Positions 25,201-37,560 of a stretch of DNA of 64,000 nt are shown here, piece by piece. The notes beneath the pieces were generated by a model. The model saw only the letters and a list, made by a program, of their open reading frames with translations, made no database searches and had not been told where the DNA came from. Position 1 is the stretch's first letter, and each line of letters starts with the position of its first letter. A program made the translations under genes and the position numbers. The stretch is from Zonotrichia leucophrys gambelii (taxonomy: Eukaryota > Chordata > Aves > Passeriformes > Passerellidae), in assembly GCF_028769735.1 (NCBI RefSeq), contig NC_088179.1, positions 11,623,950 through 11,687,949 on the forward strand, given 5' to 3'.

Positions 25201-27450
25201 AAATGGAAGTGTTTCTTTTGTCAGGGATTCTCAAAAAGGGAGATTAAACTGCCTTGTACAGTGAATTCAACAGAGGCCCCCAGATGTTTGTGTATAAAAC
25301 ATGTTCATTTGCTAGCCTGGTTTCCTTTCCACAGCCTTTTCTAGACAGAAAAATGTGTTGGATGTATTTTGATTACTCAAATCTTTACCTACTTAGAGGC
25401 CATATTTTCAGCACAGTGAATTTGAATATTGATGGCAACAAGAAGTGTGGGGAGGCCATCAGGGCGCCTTTTGAGGAGCATCAAGGAACACTTAAAGGGT
25501 TAAGGGCCATTTGCAAATGCCCAGTGCTCCCAGCTCTGCCTGGAACTACTGCAAAACCAAGGGTCATTCTGGTCCAGTCACTCCTCCCAGTGACTCTGGG
25601 TTTGGTCAAATTAATGTAATTTTGTGAGATGAAACAATCAGCAAATCAGAGTTGAATATTTGCAGTTGGCCAGTTCATAATTGTGGTTACTGTGGAGCAC
25701 AAACAAAATATACACAGGGTTTAGGTCAGTAATACCTCATAGCTGTGAGAGACAAAAATAAAAAAAAAACCAAAGAAAATGCTTTATCACTCAACACAAC
25801 CAAGGACACTCCTACCGTGCAATGTGCTTTTGTAATGGTGCTCAAATGCAAAAATTAGTTGTCCCAGGGTAGCCCAGCACTTTCCCAGGGGGAGAACAGG
25901 AAGAGAACATGTCTACAGCTTCCACTGCTGTGCTTTACATTATAGATACTAGCTAGAACACAGCAAAGGGTAAACCACAACTGATATTTTTCTGCTTTCT
26001 TGCACAGAGGCTAGAAAAGAGCATTTGTAGGCATTTTTAGCCATTATTAATCCATGCAATTGTAACCTTTGTAATTTTCTCCCTTCAAAATGTAGAAGAC
26101 ATTGAAATAACAGCCTAAGGAGGTTTCAAAATTGGGACTTGGCATTTAAAGCCTAGTCAGCTTGCATGGCATTGTGTAGTAATTGCTAGTTAATGTAATA
26201 GCAAAACCATTACAGTGACAAAATCTTAGAATGTATTTGTCTTTTGATGTGTAAATTAGGACTGTCAGAAAGCAGTCCCAATATTAAATAGGCCCCCTCA
26301 TCCATTCGAGTTTGAAAACAGTTTCCTTAATCATTGGCTGAATATAGACACTCTTTTGCTTGTGTCTTCCCAATTCCCTAAAATGATCTTTCATGCATTC
26401 CTAAGGAGAAAGGTTTATTTGGGCTGTGAAATGTTTGAGGGGTTATCTGCTAGACAGAGGAACAGTGATTTTTAACTCAAATTCTGGTAGAAATTTTTGT
26501 AGCAAACTACACAAAATTCAAGCTTCTTAAGCCTGAGTTTTTTGGTACATTATTTCTGTTCAAATAGCAGTGCAAGATTGAAGAAATTCAGAAAAGATAA
26601 TGTGTTTCCAGGGGATGGGAGAAAGATTTTGAAATAAGTGCTAGCCTATTTGTAGAAATTATGGGAGCTTTGATAAAACCAAAAAGTACTTATGTGGTTT
26701 TTTCCTTTCTGTTAATCTTAATTGTTGCCATTATGATATAGACATTAAAATATAGCTCTCTAACCTATTTTTAGAAAACACACAAAATAGCAAACCAAAC
26801 TTTCCCATATTGTTTCTCACTTTAGCAAAATTCTTTATAGGTGAATTTCGCCTACTAAAGATCTCAAAAGATTTTGTGAATTACGGGGAAAAGTCACTGT
26901 AACATTTTTTCATAGAAGAGTGAAATATTAATAACAGTACTGCTGGTCCCCCTCAAGTACTTGGTTGATCTTTGTGCTTTAACCTCCTCCAGTTCCTCTT
27001 CTGTTCCTGATGAACTTTTAAAGTAATGATCATTGCCCAGTGGAAAGTGAACCTGCTGCAGGTGGTTTGAATGTGAGTTGTGTATCTTACCTTTAGTTAG
27101 GGTGTGTGGAGGACCTTGGATTGACTGTGGTACTGTGACCCATTTCAGGGTCGCTCCGCTTGCTCCTTGTCTTGTCAAACTTGGTTACTTTCCTCTTGTA
27201 GTCAAATAAAAGTTGCAAACTAACTTTGGAGAGGTTTCCATGGGCTTATGTAATCTCCTAAATTTTTTTGTGAAGCTGTAGTTTGATGGGATTCACAGCT
27301 GCTGAAATAATGGAGCACTTCTAGGGAAGGGAGTGAAAAAACCCAACCAACCACCACAGAGCAGCACATTTCCCACAGTCAGAAAGCTCTGGTGAATTGC
27401 ATGGGTGAAATCAGCCTCCATGGAGGAACTGAGCAGCTGATTTGTGCTGT
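19252..27450. other. Unique non-coding stretch
   Basis: No recognisable gene. Open frames reach about 120 codons (25254-25619 on the plus strand) without resembling known proteins. GC-richer DNA occurs near 22200-22450 and 24100-24230. The AT-rich block at about 23560-23890 has many ATTA cores and no repeat signature. A small tandem (AGAATGTGT twice) lies near 19551. No transposon was identified. Confidence 0.6.
21576..21594. repeat. 19-bp inverted repeat
   Basis: GAATCAGC and GCTGATTC are exact reverse complements separated by TAG. It could be a symmetric binding site or chance. No regulatory context is visible. Confidence 0.6.
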
Positions 27451-27451
27451 T

Positions 27452-27468
27452 AGGTCAAGCAATGACCT
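27452..27468. promoter_or_regulatory. Inverted AGGTCA pair, 5-nt spacer
   Basis: AGGTCA (27452-27457) and TGACCT (27463-27468) are perfect consensus half-sites of the nuclear-receptor family, arranged as an inverted repeat with spacer AGCAA. Classical estrogen-response elements use a 3-nt spacer, so an IR5 is not a canonical site. The motif is visible directly; any binding is inference. Confidence 0.25.
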
Positions 27469-27473
27469 CAGCA

Positions 27474-27672
27474 GTAAAGGCTGCCTTGGGCTAAGGCTGG
27501 CTCCAAGGAAGAAGCTGTGGAGGAAGCCATGTCATGGCAGTTTGGTGTTCCCCTTGGGATGCTTTTTGCAGCTGCAGTGTGCCTCGAGCTCTGGATTTTC
27601 TGGTTTAAAAACCGTAGCCCTAGGCAGAACCCTAACCCTAGGTGGTAAAGGCCGCCTTGGGCTAAGGGCTGG
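27474..27672. repeat. 28-bp direct repeat pair, 171 nt apart
   Basis: A near-identical segment occurs at 27474-27500 and 27645-27672, with one substitution and one single-base length difference. Both begin GTAAAGGC and contain GCCTTGGGCTAAGG. Sequence beyond the 28 bp does not continue to match, so this is not a simple tandem duplication. The patch is GC-richer than its surroundings and could be part of an old repeat I cannot name. Confidence 0.65.
27628..27642. repeat. Short interstitial telomere-like sequence
   Basis: AACCCTAACCCTAGG contains two CCCTAA-type telomere units, with a second CCCTAGG at 27618-27624. Two units are too few to prove telomeric origin. The position just before the second copy of the 28-bp duplication is the only unusual aspect. 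Confidence 0.35.
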
Positions 27673-30600
27673 GATTAGCAAAAACAGGAATTGCTGCTCA
27701 TCCCTGTCCCACAGCACATCTGTGCTCTGCTGACGGCTGTGTCATGTGAGACCTGAGGCACTGACCCAGAATCTGCCTCTTTCCTGGTGTGGGGAATGTC
27801 TTGCCTCACAGATCTTGGACAAAGGACCTTAGTCCCACATGAAAAATTCTTTTTTTCTCTGATGGTTTCAGTGCAATGGGAAGAACTGCTGTTTCTCTGG
27901 CCTGTATTGTGGATGAATAGGTAGTTTTCCATCATTGTGTTACTCTGTGTTGAGGAATACTCCTTGGGATTCTTTGATCAATATATTCAACGTAATCACT
28001 GTGAGGCAATTAAAAAAAGGAGCACTTTGAAGTTGCTGGCAGAAAAATTCCTTCCTCAGAGACTGCTTTCTGTCCAGAGAAATTTAAATTTTGTATAATA
28101 ATCATTGTTCTACTATAATGGTATAATCTTGGATATTTTTGTGTGTTCTGACAAGTGCTGTAGCAATTTGGTCTCCATGTTGCCTGTAGAGATTTGTGTG
28201 TCTTGCTGCTGGGATTTTTCAATTAACATTGTTCCAGCATAGGACAGCAGAACATATTTTTCTAACACATATTTCAAAAAATATTGTGAAAATATGAATT
28301 TTGGTGGAAATTAAAAAATGAAATAACAAAAATATTGGATTTGACTTAATATTTTGGCACTTCCCTTACAGCCAACAGTTACTGTGGTGTGTTGTGCTCA
28401 CAATACCCCAAGTCACTAGACCAGTGTGTGATTTTGAGCCCATCTCCTGCCATGTTTCTGGCAGATGCTCTGGTGCTTTTAGCCCTGTTTATCCCTTGCA
28501 CAGTAAGAGCATGAGTGAGCTCACTGTGGCTGCCTGTGGATCAGTGCTGAAATCCAGATAACTGCACCCTGACAGACCCAGCCCTGCACTGGGATCAGCA
28601 CAGGGATTTCTGTCTGCTCAGACCTGAGCAGGAGGAGATGAGCTGTCCTTGACCACAGCTCAGCTCTTGGGATAGAGGGTGATGGCTATTAAATTATGTG
28701 TATAATAGCACACATAAATAAATGCACTGGATTACAGATGTGCAGTTTAGGAAGAGGGCTTGAGGGAAGGTGATCTAATTCTAATGGGATAATTTAAAAG
28801 AACCAATGTTTTGTTAAACAAAAAATCATAGTAATATTCAGCAATGAAGCAAAAACTTAGATATAATTAAAATATTTAGAAATTTAAAACCGTTAAAATT
28901 TTATTTACTGTTATTTGCAATGGTTCCCCTTCTCTTTAGTTTTAGAAAGACACTCATAGTTTGTTACTCACAAAGAAAAATAAAAGAAAAAAAACCAAGA
29001 ATATTGAATTGTGCTTATTATAAGAAATAGTCAGAAACTGATTAGTGTGGGAGGAATTAATTATTAAATCTACCCACGCTCTCTGTTTTTTAAATTCTGC
29101 TATTCAATTATGCACCAGTAAATGTTATCATGCAATCACTGGCAAGGTGGTAATTAGTATTTATGAATTGCTGCTTTTTAAGTCTGACCTTTAGATAAAT
29201 TCCATTTGTGGAAGTAGTTTTAGGTATACAGTGATCTTGAGAAACTGTGTTTTTTTGTTTTGTTTTTCCTCAGTTCTGATTTTTTGATACACTGTTTCAG
29301 TAGCAGTGACTTACAAACCCCTTTTATTTTTTGCTAATTAAAGTAGATGCTTTAATGCACAGAAAGGTTCTCCTGTAAATCACTGAATTAAAAGAAAACA
29401 ATTCTTAAGGTAAGGAAATACATGTAAAGAGAGGTCAGTGAAAAGTATTGTGAAAGGTAGTAAACAGATGCCTTTTAAAATCAAGCTTCTTATCTGGGTG
29501 CCTAAATGGGATTTAGATGCTTGTGTTTAACCAGCCACTGACAAAGATTTTATGTTTTAATTATTTATGAGCCCTTGAACAGAGCAGAGGTCAGTGGTAT
29601 TATCTTTACTAGCTAGTTATACATCAGTATGACTTCATTCTGAAAATAACCATTTTCACCCCTTCTGAAACAGAAACCCAGTGTTTCCAATCTCCCACAC
29701 ACTGATTTTGCAATGTTCAGAGGCACTAAGGGGAACTGTGGGAGCAAGTGGGATCCCAGCTCATCAGACTGACTGAGGGGATTGTGGGCAGCCCTGCTCA
29801 ACCACTTGTCCTCATGAAGGCTCCAGCCCTGGAAGAAAATCACATTATTGCTTGGATTCCCAGCCTGTCCTACAACAGGCTAGAATGAGTCCATCTGGGG
29901 GTGCAACTCTGCCAGAATATATTTAATTGCTCTTCAGCTAGAAAAAAAAAAAGAATGGATAAGTACTGTTTGGTTTAACCAAAAAATGCAAAGAGGACTC
30001 TGATTGAATTTATGTGTATATAAAATTATGTTATTGTGTATGTCTTAGATTTGTGTGATGTGATGGGTTTTAATATTATGCTGAGGATTCATTGCTAGCT
30101 GAAGTGCTCCACTGTGCCAGGATTGCAGGGCACTTGTTCTCTTGAGGAAACAAGCTTGTCTGGAGAAGAATTACAGAATCTCTAAGTTGAATTATTATGA
30201 CTCATGTCTTTTACATTTTGAATTATGTTGCTTGCTTATGGGATGGAGGATTGCTTTTTAGTAGGTTGATTTAATGCTTATTTAATGCTTGCTAAGGCAC
30301 CAAAAGATATCTTTTTTTCCAAATATGAGAACAGCTGATATCAGTAAATTTGATTTGATCAAAATGGGTTGAGTGTCCTGGGTGCCAGGTTGGATGTGCT
30401 GCCCTTTGAGGCTGCAGGGTCACGCTGTGCCCTGGGAGCAGGAGCAGAATTCCTGCTTATGTCAGGTGTGCTCAGGAGCAGCTCGGGGAGGAGCAAATAA
30501 GCCATGGCTGGGGGGTTCTGTGGAGCTTGGTTTTGTGAGCTTTTAAACTGCTTTAAGTTGGATATATATATATATATACACACATACAGACACAAATAGT

Positions 30601-32363
30601 CTTGTACCCTCTGATGGGCAAATATGCCCTTGTTTCTCATTTTCCCCGCATTTGAACAGTGTAAGGTAACTTTGCAGAGTTGACTTGACAAGTATTAAAT
30701 ATTCCATTATGTTCTAGATGTGAAATTAAACTTAAGGATGAATTATTTTTTATGCTATTTTGCTGTGTTCTGAAAGTGGTTTTGAAATGTATTGAGTCAT
30801 AAAATTGCTCCAGCTGGACAATAATTCTGTTGTTGAAACTGGATGTGGAGAAGAAAATACACTGAATTTTTTTCCCTCCTTTGTTTCACTTTTTTTACCA
30901 TCTCTTCCTTTAAAAATGTAGAATCCTGATAAGAAGATGATATAATATTATGCACTGCTGTGGTTTAACTAAATACAATAACAAATCTTTGAACTGCAAC
31001 CGAAATAAGGACTCCAATTTTACTTTAGTAAAAATACCCATTAGTAAAACTGTAAATTTTAAGACTCTGAAGAAAGAATTGAGTTCAGGTTTTTTTGTGA
31101 TATAAAAAGTTTAGTTTCCAGTTCTACTTATATTGCATTAATGAACAGTAGTTGTGCAGCAAAGTAAATTAATAAATTAAGAAATTATTTAAAGTTGCAG
31201 GAAAATACAACATTTTAGTTAATTTTCTTTGGGAACTGATTTCTTTTGACTATAGGCACGTTTGTTTTTGGCTTTTCAATGTTTTACCACCTTAAAGTCT
31301 GTAATAATTTTATATTTTATATACTATCTAAATATATTACTCAGTTAAATAGTATTTTGCTGTTCTTGGGATTTTTGGGGCTGATTTAATTTTGTGATCA
31401 TAAACAAGAAAACTATTCTAACCTTAAAATGTTTTTTCTTCAATTTGCCTTAAGGTCAGTCTGCATTGGTTTGCTTCTTCTACTTTCATATGAATTTGAA
31501 CGTAAACTGAGAAAAGTTCTACTAAAAGCAAAGCTCTGCGTGTGCATGCAGAGCCAAGGATACTTTTATTTAGGGTTGGATTTTTCTTTTTTGCCATTTA
31601 AGTAGAAGAAAATATTTGTATAATTTCAGTGTCTTTGGTCCCTAATGAAATGGATCAGCTTAGCTGGGAACTGAACTGAGATAATTAATGAGCAGTGACT
31701 TTAGCTGCAGTATATTCTTACATCTGGAAAAGAACTCAGTAATACCAAGGAGTTGTGGGAAGAGATGTAGAGGTGTCCTTTATGAATGATTTATGAGAGT
31801 TCCTGCTCTTTCACACACAATGAAAATGAATTCATGCTAATGAGCTAAATTTTGATCTTCAGAACTTAAGCAATAGTATTAACACCCTAAATGTCATATT
31901 TAATAAGTGGAATATGTGGTATTGAAATATCTCTAAATATTTGTTTCTGTATTAGGAGAAAAATGTGTGTGAGTAGGATGCACTGTTTCCACTGCCATCT
32001 CGGTTTCTACCCTGTATTTAAAATCCCATAATGGAGTTCATGATCTTGAACTTTTCTTTATTTGCCTCTTGCCAGCCTAGAGTGATCTGCAGGACTTGAG
32101 TTATGAAAGAGAAGAGATGCCTCCTGGCATTCTGGAAGGCAAATGCTTTTGCATGAACTGCTCCCTGAAGTTCATATTTAGAGGTTGACTAAAACTGCCT
32201 GCTTTTGCCTTCAGCCCCATTATCTTTCACACAAATTAGGCTCACTGACTAATCTCGATTATGTAATAATTAGTGTCATTCCATTGTTGGCAAATTCCCC
32301 TGAAACACTAAAGCAAGATATAAAAGTTATTCATCTTGAATTATTTTCCAATTCACTTTCCAG
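27673..32363. other. Unique non-coding stretch
   Basis: No recognisable gene. GC-richer patches at about 28400-28680 and 30370-30540 have overlapping frames on both strands. AT-rich DNA dominates at 28690-29340 and 30680-31450. A two-copy 11-mer tandem (TTTAATGCTTA/G) lies at 30270-30291, and a poly(A) run near 29941. A sequence near 30168 faintly resembles the start of an inverted CR1 tail, but too few bases match to call it. Confidence 0.6.
30562..30584. repeat. (AT)n(CA)n microsatellite
   Basis: About eight AT units followed directly by three CA units, then a degenerate ACATACAGACAC. Compound dinucleotide microsatellite read directly. Confidence 0.8.
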
Positions 32364-32526
32364 ATGTTGTGCTGTGCTACTCTGTGATGCACCAGAAAGT
32401 TGAAAATGTGAGATTTACCTGTGCTGATTCACATCACCTGCAGTCAGTATCTATCAACAAAGACCTGCCAGTTGCCCCTTCATCTGGAGGAAACCCAAAG
32501 CAGTCAAAAGGAAATGCTTCTCAAAG
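32364..32526 (+). CDS. Possible internal exon, unknown product
   Basis: 163 nt between a good acceptor (TTATTTTCCAATTCACTTTCCAG) and a near-consensus donor (CAAAG|GTAAGA). Only one frame is open: phase 1 entry, 53 full codons, phase 2 exit. The peptide starts VVLCYSVMHQKVENV after a split first codon and ends in a Ser/Lys/Gln-rich segment (GGNPKQSKGNASQ). Codon choice looks ordinary for vertebrate coding DNA. I cannot place it in any family and see no domain. Among the plus-strand candidates this is the longest with strong sites at both ends. Chance remains possible: a 53-codon open run is not rare in 64 kb. Confidence 0.3.
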
Positions 32527-32942
32527 GTAAGAAAGACTACTTTTTAAAAAATTTATTCTCTCTTGAGTGATGGATTCTGACCATTTTAAGTGTGCGGTTG
32601 TGTTGTATTTGTTGCAGGAAAGTAGAAAAAAAAAGAGAAAAAAGTGGGGGGAAATTAAAGCAGCTCTTTAGCCCTGAGTTTTGAATTATTCCTCTAAAGG
32701 TAATTTAAGTTCTCAAATCAAGATTTTTCTGCAGTTAAAGTATCTGTTTCTTGTCACTAGAGAATTTGTACGGGGTTCTTCCTCTTACATTACAGAAATG
32801 GAAATTTTCCTCTTACAGAAAACGGAAAAATAACACCTGAAAATTTAAAGGTTTCTGTGTGCCTTCTGATCTGCTCCAGAAGGCTGATTAGCAAATTATT
32901 GTGTGTTTCTGGGTTATACCCTGTCTATGTAGGCACACAGTT

Positions 32943-33437
32943 TGTGGTGATTGGGATGGGCTGAGCCCCATCCCCAGTTGGTCACAGCTGTGAGCAGCAG
33001 GTGAGCAGTACTGCCAGCAATGAGCCATGGAGTGCCCAGGGGCACTGACCAACCACCAAAGGGAACAGAGGGCACACAGGTGCAGGGCATCAACAGGAGG
33101 GGATAAAAGGCTGGACTGAAGAACCAGAAGGGCTGACTCTTACAGCCTCCTGGAATTGTGTGGTGCCTTGCTGGGAATTGTGGCTGTCCCAGCTGTGCCA
33201 TGTCTGCTTTATGGAGTTGGCCCCTTGCACACCTGTGTCTGACAGAGTGGGGAGGTGAGCTGTACATTGCATTTTGAACATCTGCCTGTTGGGAAGCAGA
33301 GACTGGAAATGAACTGTGAGCAATGTGTACATAAGCCTGACTTAAAGAGCTTCCCCAGGGAAATCTGAGCCCGGGCTTTGTTGTGGACACTTTGGGGATG
33401 TTTTTTCTTGCTATAGCTGTGCAAAGTCCTTGTTACA
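32943..33437 (+). mobile_element. LTR-like block, possible solitary retroviral LTR
   Basis: A roughly 500-nt GC-richer block set in AT-rich DNA. It starts near TGTGGTGATTGGG and ends near TTGTTACA, so the ends are compatible with the TG...CA rule. It holds a TATA-like GGATAAAAGG at 33101-33110 with a plausible start region downstream. No flanking target-site duplication was found, and no primer-binding site, polypurine tract or retroviral gene adjoins it. Minus-strand open frames up to 158 codons cross it but look incidental. Part of its motif order recurs at 54813-54900. Ends are estimates; an unrelated GC-rich repeat is possible. Confidence 0.3.
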
Positions 33438-34696
33438 GCCATTTATATTGAGCTGCACTCTGGGGTGATTAGACTTGTATAGATGAGTAGGAGGGTGTTG
33501 ACTGTGGTGTATGGATGCAGTAAAAAGGCTGTATGTTTGGAGGAAATGTCATGGCTTGGATTTGACCTCTACAGAAAATGAGCTGTGGAAATCCTGGACT
33601 CTCAACCAGAAAAACAGAAACCATGCATTTTCCTCATCAAATGACCTTCAAGAGTTTAACTTATTTTTCTGCTGCTAGAAAGGCAAAGAGACTGTCTATA
33701 TCAATGCCTCTTGATCTTGCCTTTACTATTTCTGAATAGTTTTAGCTGAGGCAAGACACACTTGTCATTCTTGGCTTTATAACTTTCTTTTGGAGCGTGA
33801 TTATAGTGAAAAATATTAGACAAAGAAGTAGGAGGGGAGAGAAAAGCTTTGAAATTGTGCATGTGGGCTGTAGCTAGAACCCCTAGGTGAGTTAATTAGC
33901 ATGGTGGGAGCCTGCCTGTCTGGGCTATTAGTACTTAGCACTGTGGTATTGGTTCTTTGAAAATGCTCTTGAAATGAGGATTGCTCACAGAGCAGGAAGG
34001 TGATACGTCGTGTTATTGTCTATACACTTTGCTGCAATTTCATACTTCCAGGAGACTGCTGGCAATGTTTGTGCTGTTGCTGTGATGTATTTTTTAAAGC
34101 AGCATATCTTAGAGGCTGCAAGCATAAGCCTGAGAAATTAGGAAGTTAAAGGAAAGAAGGATTATATTTGTTTAATTAGGAATGCCATCCTTGTTGCAAT
34201 TCACACTTTCACTCCTAGAAATCTCAGTCAATTTGTAGAAGCTGGAGTGTTTCCTTATCAACTTCTGGTACGTTTTGGGACTGATCAGTAACCAACCATT
34301 CCTCTAGAAGAACTTAATGGAGCAGTGGGCACAGGAGAAAAGGCTCCCAGTCTGCCAGCTCCTGCCTCACAGGCCTGAAATGGTTGGAGATGTTTTGCCT
34401 CTCTCTTGTAGGACACCCTCTCCCATAGTAAAAGCAGCAAAAATAGCACAAAATTGACTTGGTAACAGCATATTGGGAAAGTTTTTTGAGATCTTTCTAT
34501 CAGCTTTTGCCAAAGTTGTTGTAACAGTTGCACAGAGAACAGACTACTTATTGGGCTTTCTTCCTTAGGTTGTCCACTAGGATGTTTGCCCACTTAGGAT
34601 GGATTCTTCATTTAGGCAGATAAAATCTAGTATTAGATTCAGTTGATTGAATCTTGTTTGTTTCCTGCTAGTAGACCAGGACAACAGGTTCTTATA

Positions 34697-34710
34697 CTTA
34701 ATTAATTAAG
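34697..34710. repeat. 14-bp perfect AT palindrome
   Basis: CTTAATTAATTAAG reads identically on both strands and contains overlapping TAAT/ATTA homeodomain-type cores. It may be chance in AT-rich DNA. Confidence 0.6.
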
Positions 34711-36806
34711 AGTTGATACCTTCCTCCATAATTCTGTCTTCTCCATATATCTTTGTGTATATATTTGTAGTGTAATGTTGAACAAATATGCTGAGTCTCT
34801 ATAGTACAAATTCTGTTAAATCTGTCCATTTTTGATCAGTATGTTGGAAGAAACATATTAATTTATAGCCAGTCCTAGGACCTACGGCAAATGAAAGCAC
34901 GAAGGTCTTGTTTTGGGCAGAGTTATAAAATAAGTATGATGTGGAAATAATAAAAAGGATGAGGGGAAAAATAATTAAGAGACCATTGTGAGCTCTAAGA
35001 ACTTTTGAAAAAGCAGAAATTTTGCCCACTTTTCCTCACTGTTCTTTAACTTCTGCTACAAATTTTATGTATTTGCATATAAACAGAAAACATTATCTGT
35101 TAATATTCAGACAGTCATATACTCAAGCATTTTGTCCCTTTGCAGGAATTTAAAATGCTAATGAAAGACCAGGCTTCAGTAACAAGCTGCCTAATTTCAC
35201 TTGCAATGATTTAACAAAAGTGTTTTCCATCTGGGAGAGCCAAGAAACAAACAACTCAATTTTTGGCAACAGATTTTTTAATTTATTGTTCTTTCTGAGG
35301 TTGCATTATGATAGAGCAATGTAAAGGGAGTTATTTTCTGTTTCTGGTCCCTGTCAGAAAAATACACATGGGTAATCTTGTTAGAAGAGAAAAAATTTAT
35401 CCAGAAGACTTATGTCGACGCATTCTCTACAGCTTTTTCTTTAAAAACACAGATTGAGTATCATATTTTACAAAGCCAGGAGCCAAACATTTATTTAAGA
35501 TGGGATATTCAAATCCTCGAGGCTTATTTCTAGAGCAGCAGTGAGGGAATTCTGGTGCCATGGTGCAAAACTCCAATAAATGCACTGTTATTTTATGTAG
35601 AAAAATCTAAAAGGAATGACATTATGGATTTTGTATCAAAAATACTTTCTAAAATTGCATTTATAATATATTTTTGTGGTTTCTAAGGGCACTTTATTCT
35701 CATAGTGCAATATAGTAAACTTTTGAGTTATGGCATGTGTCAAGAACCACATAGGAAGTAGGTATTTTTTGGCATTCAGCGTGGATATTATTTAAAGACA
35801 ATGCTGTGTGATATCAGCTGGCACTTTCACCATGTCTTTAAAAGCTCTATTTATTCCTTCTTCACTCATTTCCCCTCAGTTTCAAATAACCTATTTCGCC
35901 TAATTACCTTCAGAGTTCTAAAACTTGCCCTTTCAAAGCAAGGTGTAATGGAGATGTGAATAAATAATTGCTCTTTGGTCTGCTGCAAATGCAGAGTATT
36001 TACCTTAAGGTTTTTTATTTTATTTTTGCAGTTTTAGAACTTGATGTAGAATGAAAATGTCAAATTCAAGTATCCTAGATAATGGAGAAAAATGAGTTTT
36101 GCTACCAGTATCTCTGTTCACTGCTCAAGAGAAAGAGGATCCCATTGTGATATTTTCATCCCATCTGCATAAATAAGATTCTATGACTTATGTACTTGCT
36201 CTAATCATGTGCTTAATGTGTGCTGTCTCACCAGCAAGGGATCACAATGTGGATGCAAGCATTTACATGGGAAATTCCTTTAATCCTGGCTGTGGCTGTG
36301 CATGCATTCAGAGCTGGGGGTGTCCTTGGAGCAGTCAGCACTTTGCAGCACCAACCCCTCAGTCTTGAAAACACAGAGAAAACAAGAGCAGAATTCATTC
36401 TTTGTTCGAATGTGCTTAATAAGAACAAGTGGTACCAGCTGCAATGGTAAAATGTTCAGGAGAGAAAAGTGTTTCCATGTCATGCTGTGTCATTGTGGTC
36501 AATATCCCTTGTAAAACTAAAGGAGGGGGCTTTTATCACAATGAGATTGATGATATATATTACAGATTTAGGTTTTGGTTTTTCTTGTAGAATTATCAAG
36601 CTTATTTGCAACTTATACTGGCAAATCTTCTAAGATTTCCTGAGTTTGAAACTGTAGTATTAGAGACCAGTAGTGCTGCTGCTTTTATAGGGAGCATTGA
36701 AATGAAAATATTTGTGGTCAATTAATTCTCATTGACTTCAGTATACCTAAGATCAGACAATTCCTTCTTTCTCACTGTCTTTTTCAGCCTTATTGAACTG
36801 GAGTAA

Positions 36807-36826
36807 TCTCTCTCTCTCTCACACAC
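36807..36826. repeat. (TC)7(AC)3 microsatellite
   Basis: Seven TC units followed by three AC units, then a short C run. Read directly. Confidence 0.8.
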
Positions 36827-37080
36827 AACACTCCCCCCATTTTATTTCTATCCTTTGAGATCTTAAAAGGAAATGGGGAACTAAAAGAGGAGGAGTTGGG
36901 AAGAGGAAAGATTCTCCTCTCTGGCAGGGAGCGAGCTGCAGTAGCTCTGGTCTCTCAGCCTTGTTCTGCACTGCAGGGTGCTGAGTGACTGAGGTCTCCA
37001 TCACGTGCTTCTCTTGAGGTTTTTGTGCTCATTTTCTGCTCTGCCACCCCAGAGTGAAATCCTGCAATGTGCACGTCACT

Positions 37081-37560
37081 TGCCAGATTAATTGAACCTC
37101 ATCAAACTTAAATCAAATACAAAGATGAATATTAGTAAGCATAAACACTCATAAAATTATTTTGTGGTTATTTATTCAAGGAGTAGGCCTTGGGTTTATT
37201 TGTTTTTATTTTCTACAACTGTATTAGATTGCTTTTTGTTTTTCACCCAGTGTAAGGACTGGTTTATTTTGCTAATGTAGCAATTTAAGTCTAATTAGGA
37301 AATTGTGCAATGAAAAACCTTATCATTTAAGAAAATACTATTCCTTTAAAGATTGTGCATGCTGGATGTAAGTTAATGCAATTTTCATTAGAAGTTTTCA
37401 TTGAGTCCCATCTGTTTGAATATACAGCAATGATGAATTATTAATGTGTATTGCTGTAAGAGAATAGTCATTTACTGACAGAAAACAGCATTTGGTTTGA
37501 TACAGGAAATTAAATCACTTTATGCTTGTGAAGCTTGTTAATTATATCTGAAGTAAAGGA
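37081..37560. promoter_or_regulatory. Candidate conserved non-coding element
   Basis: About 480 nt of AT-rich sequence with no low-complexity repeats, many ATTA/TAAT cores and frequent stop codons in all frames. This texture is typical of developmental enhancers inside large vertebrate introns, but texture alone cannot show conservation. Listed as a hypothesis only. Confidence 0.15.

Noticed and set aside
27092..27178. Minus-strand frame ending at the strong donor AAAG|GTAAGA
   Set aside because: No usable acceptor upstream, and an in-frame stop lies just before the open part.
30168..30200. Faint resemblance to an inverted CR1 tail (ACAGAATCTCTAAG)
   Set aside because: Too few matching bases and no CR1 body follows.
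32914..33390. 158-codon minus-strand open frame, the longest in the window
   Set aside because: It lies within the LTR-like GC-rich block, overlaps another minus-strand frame, and resembles no protein family I know.
35909..35983. Minus-strand 25-codon phase 0/0 frame (QTKEQLFIH...) with donor AAG|GTAATT
   Set aside because: Weak acceptor. It is phase-compatible with 45117-45206, but that is a one-in-three coincidence and neither is confirmed.
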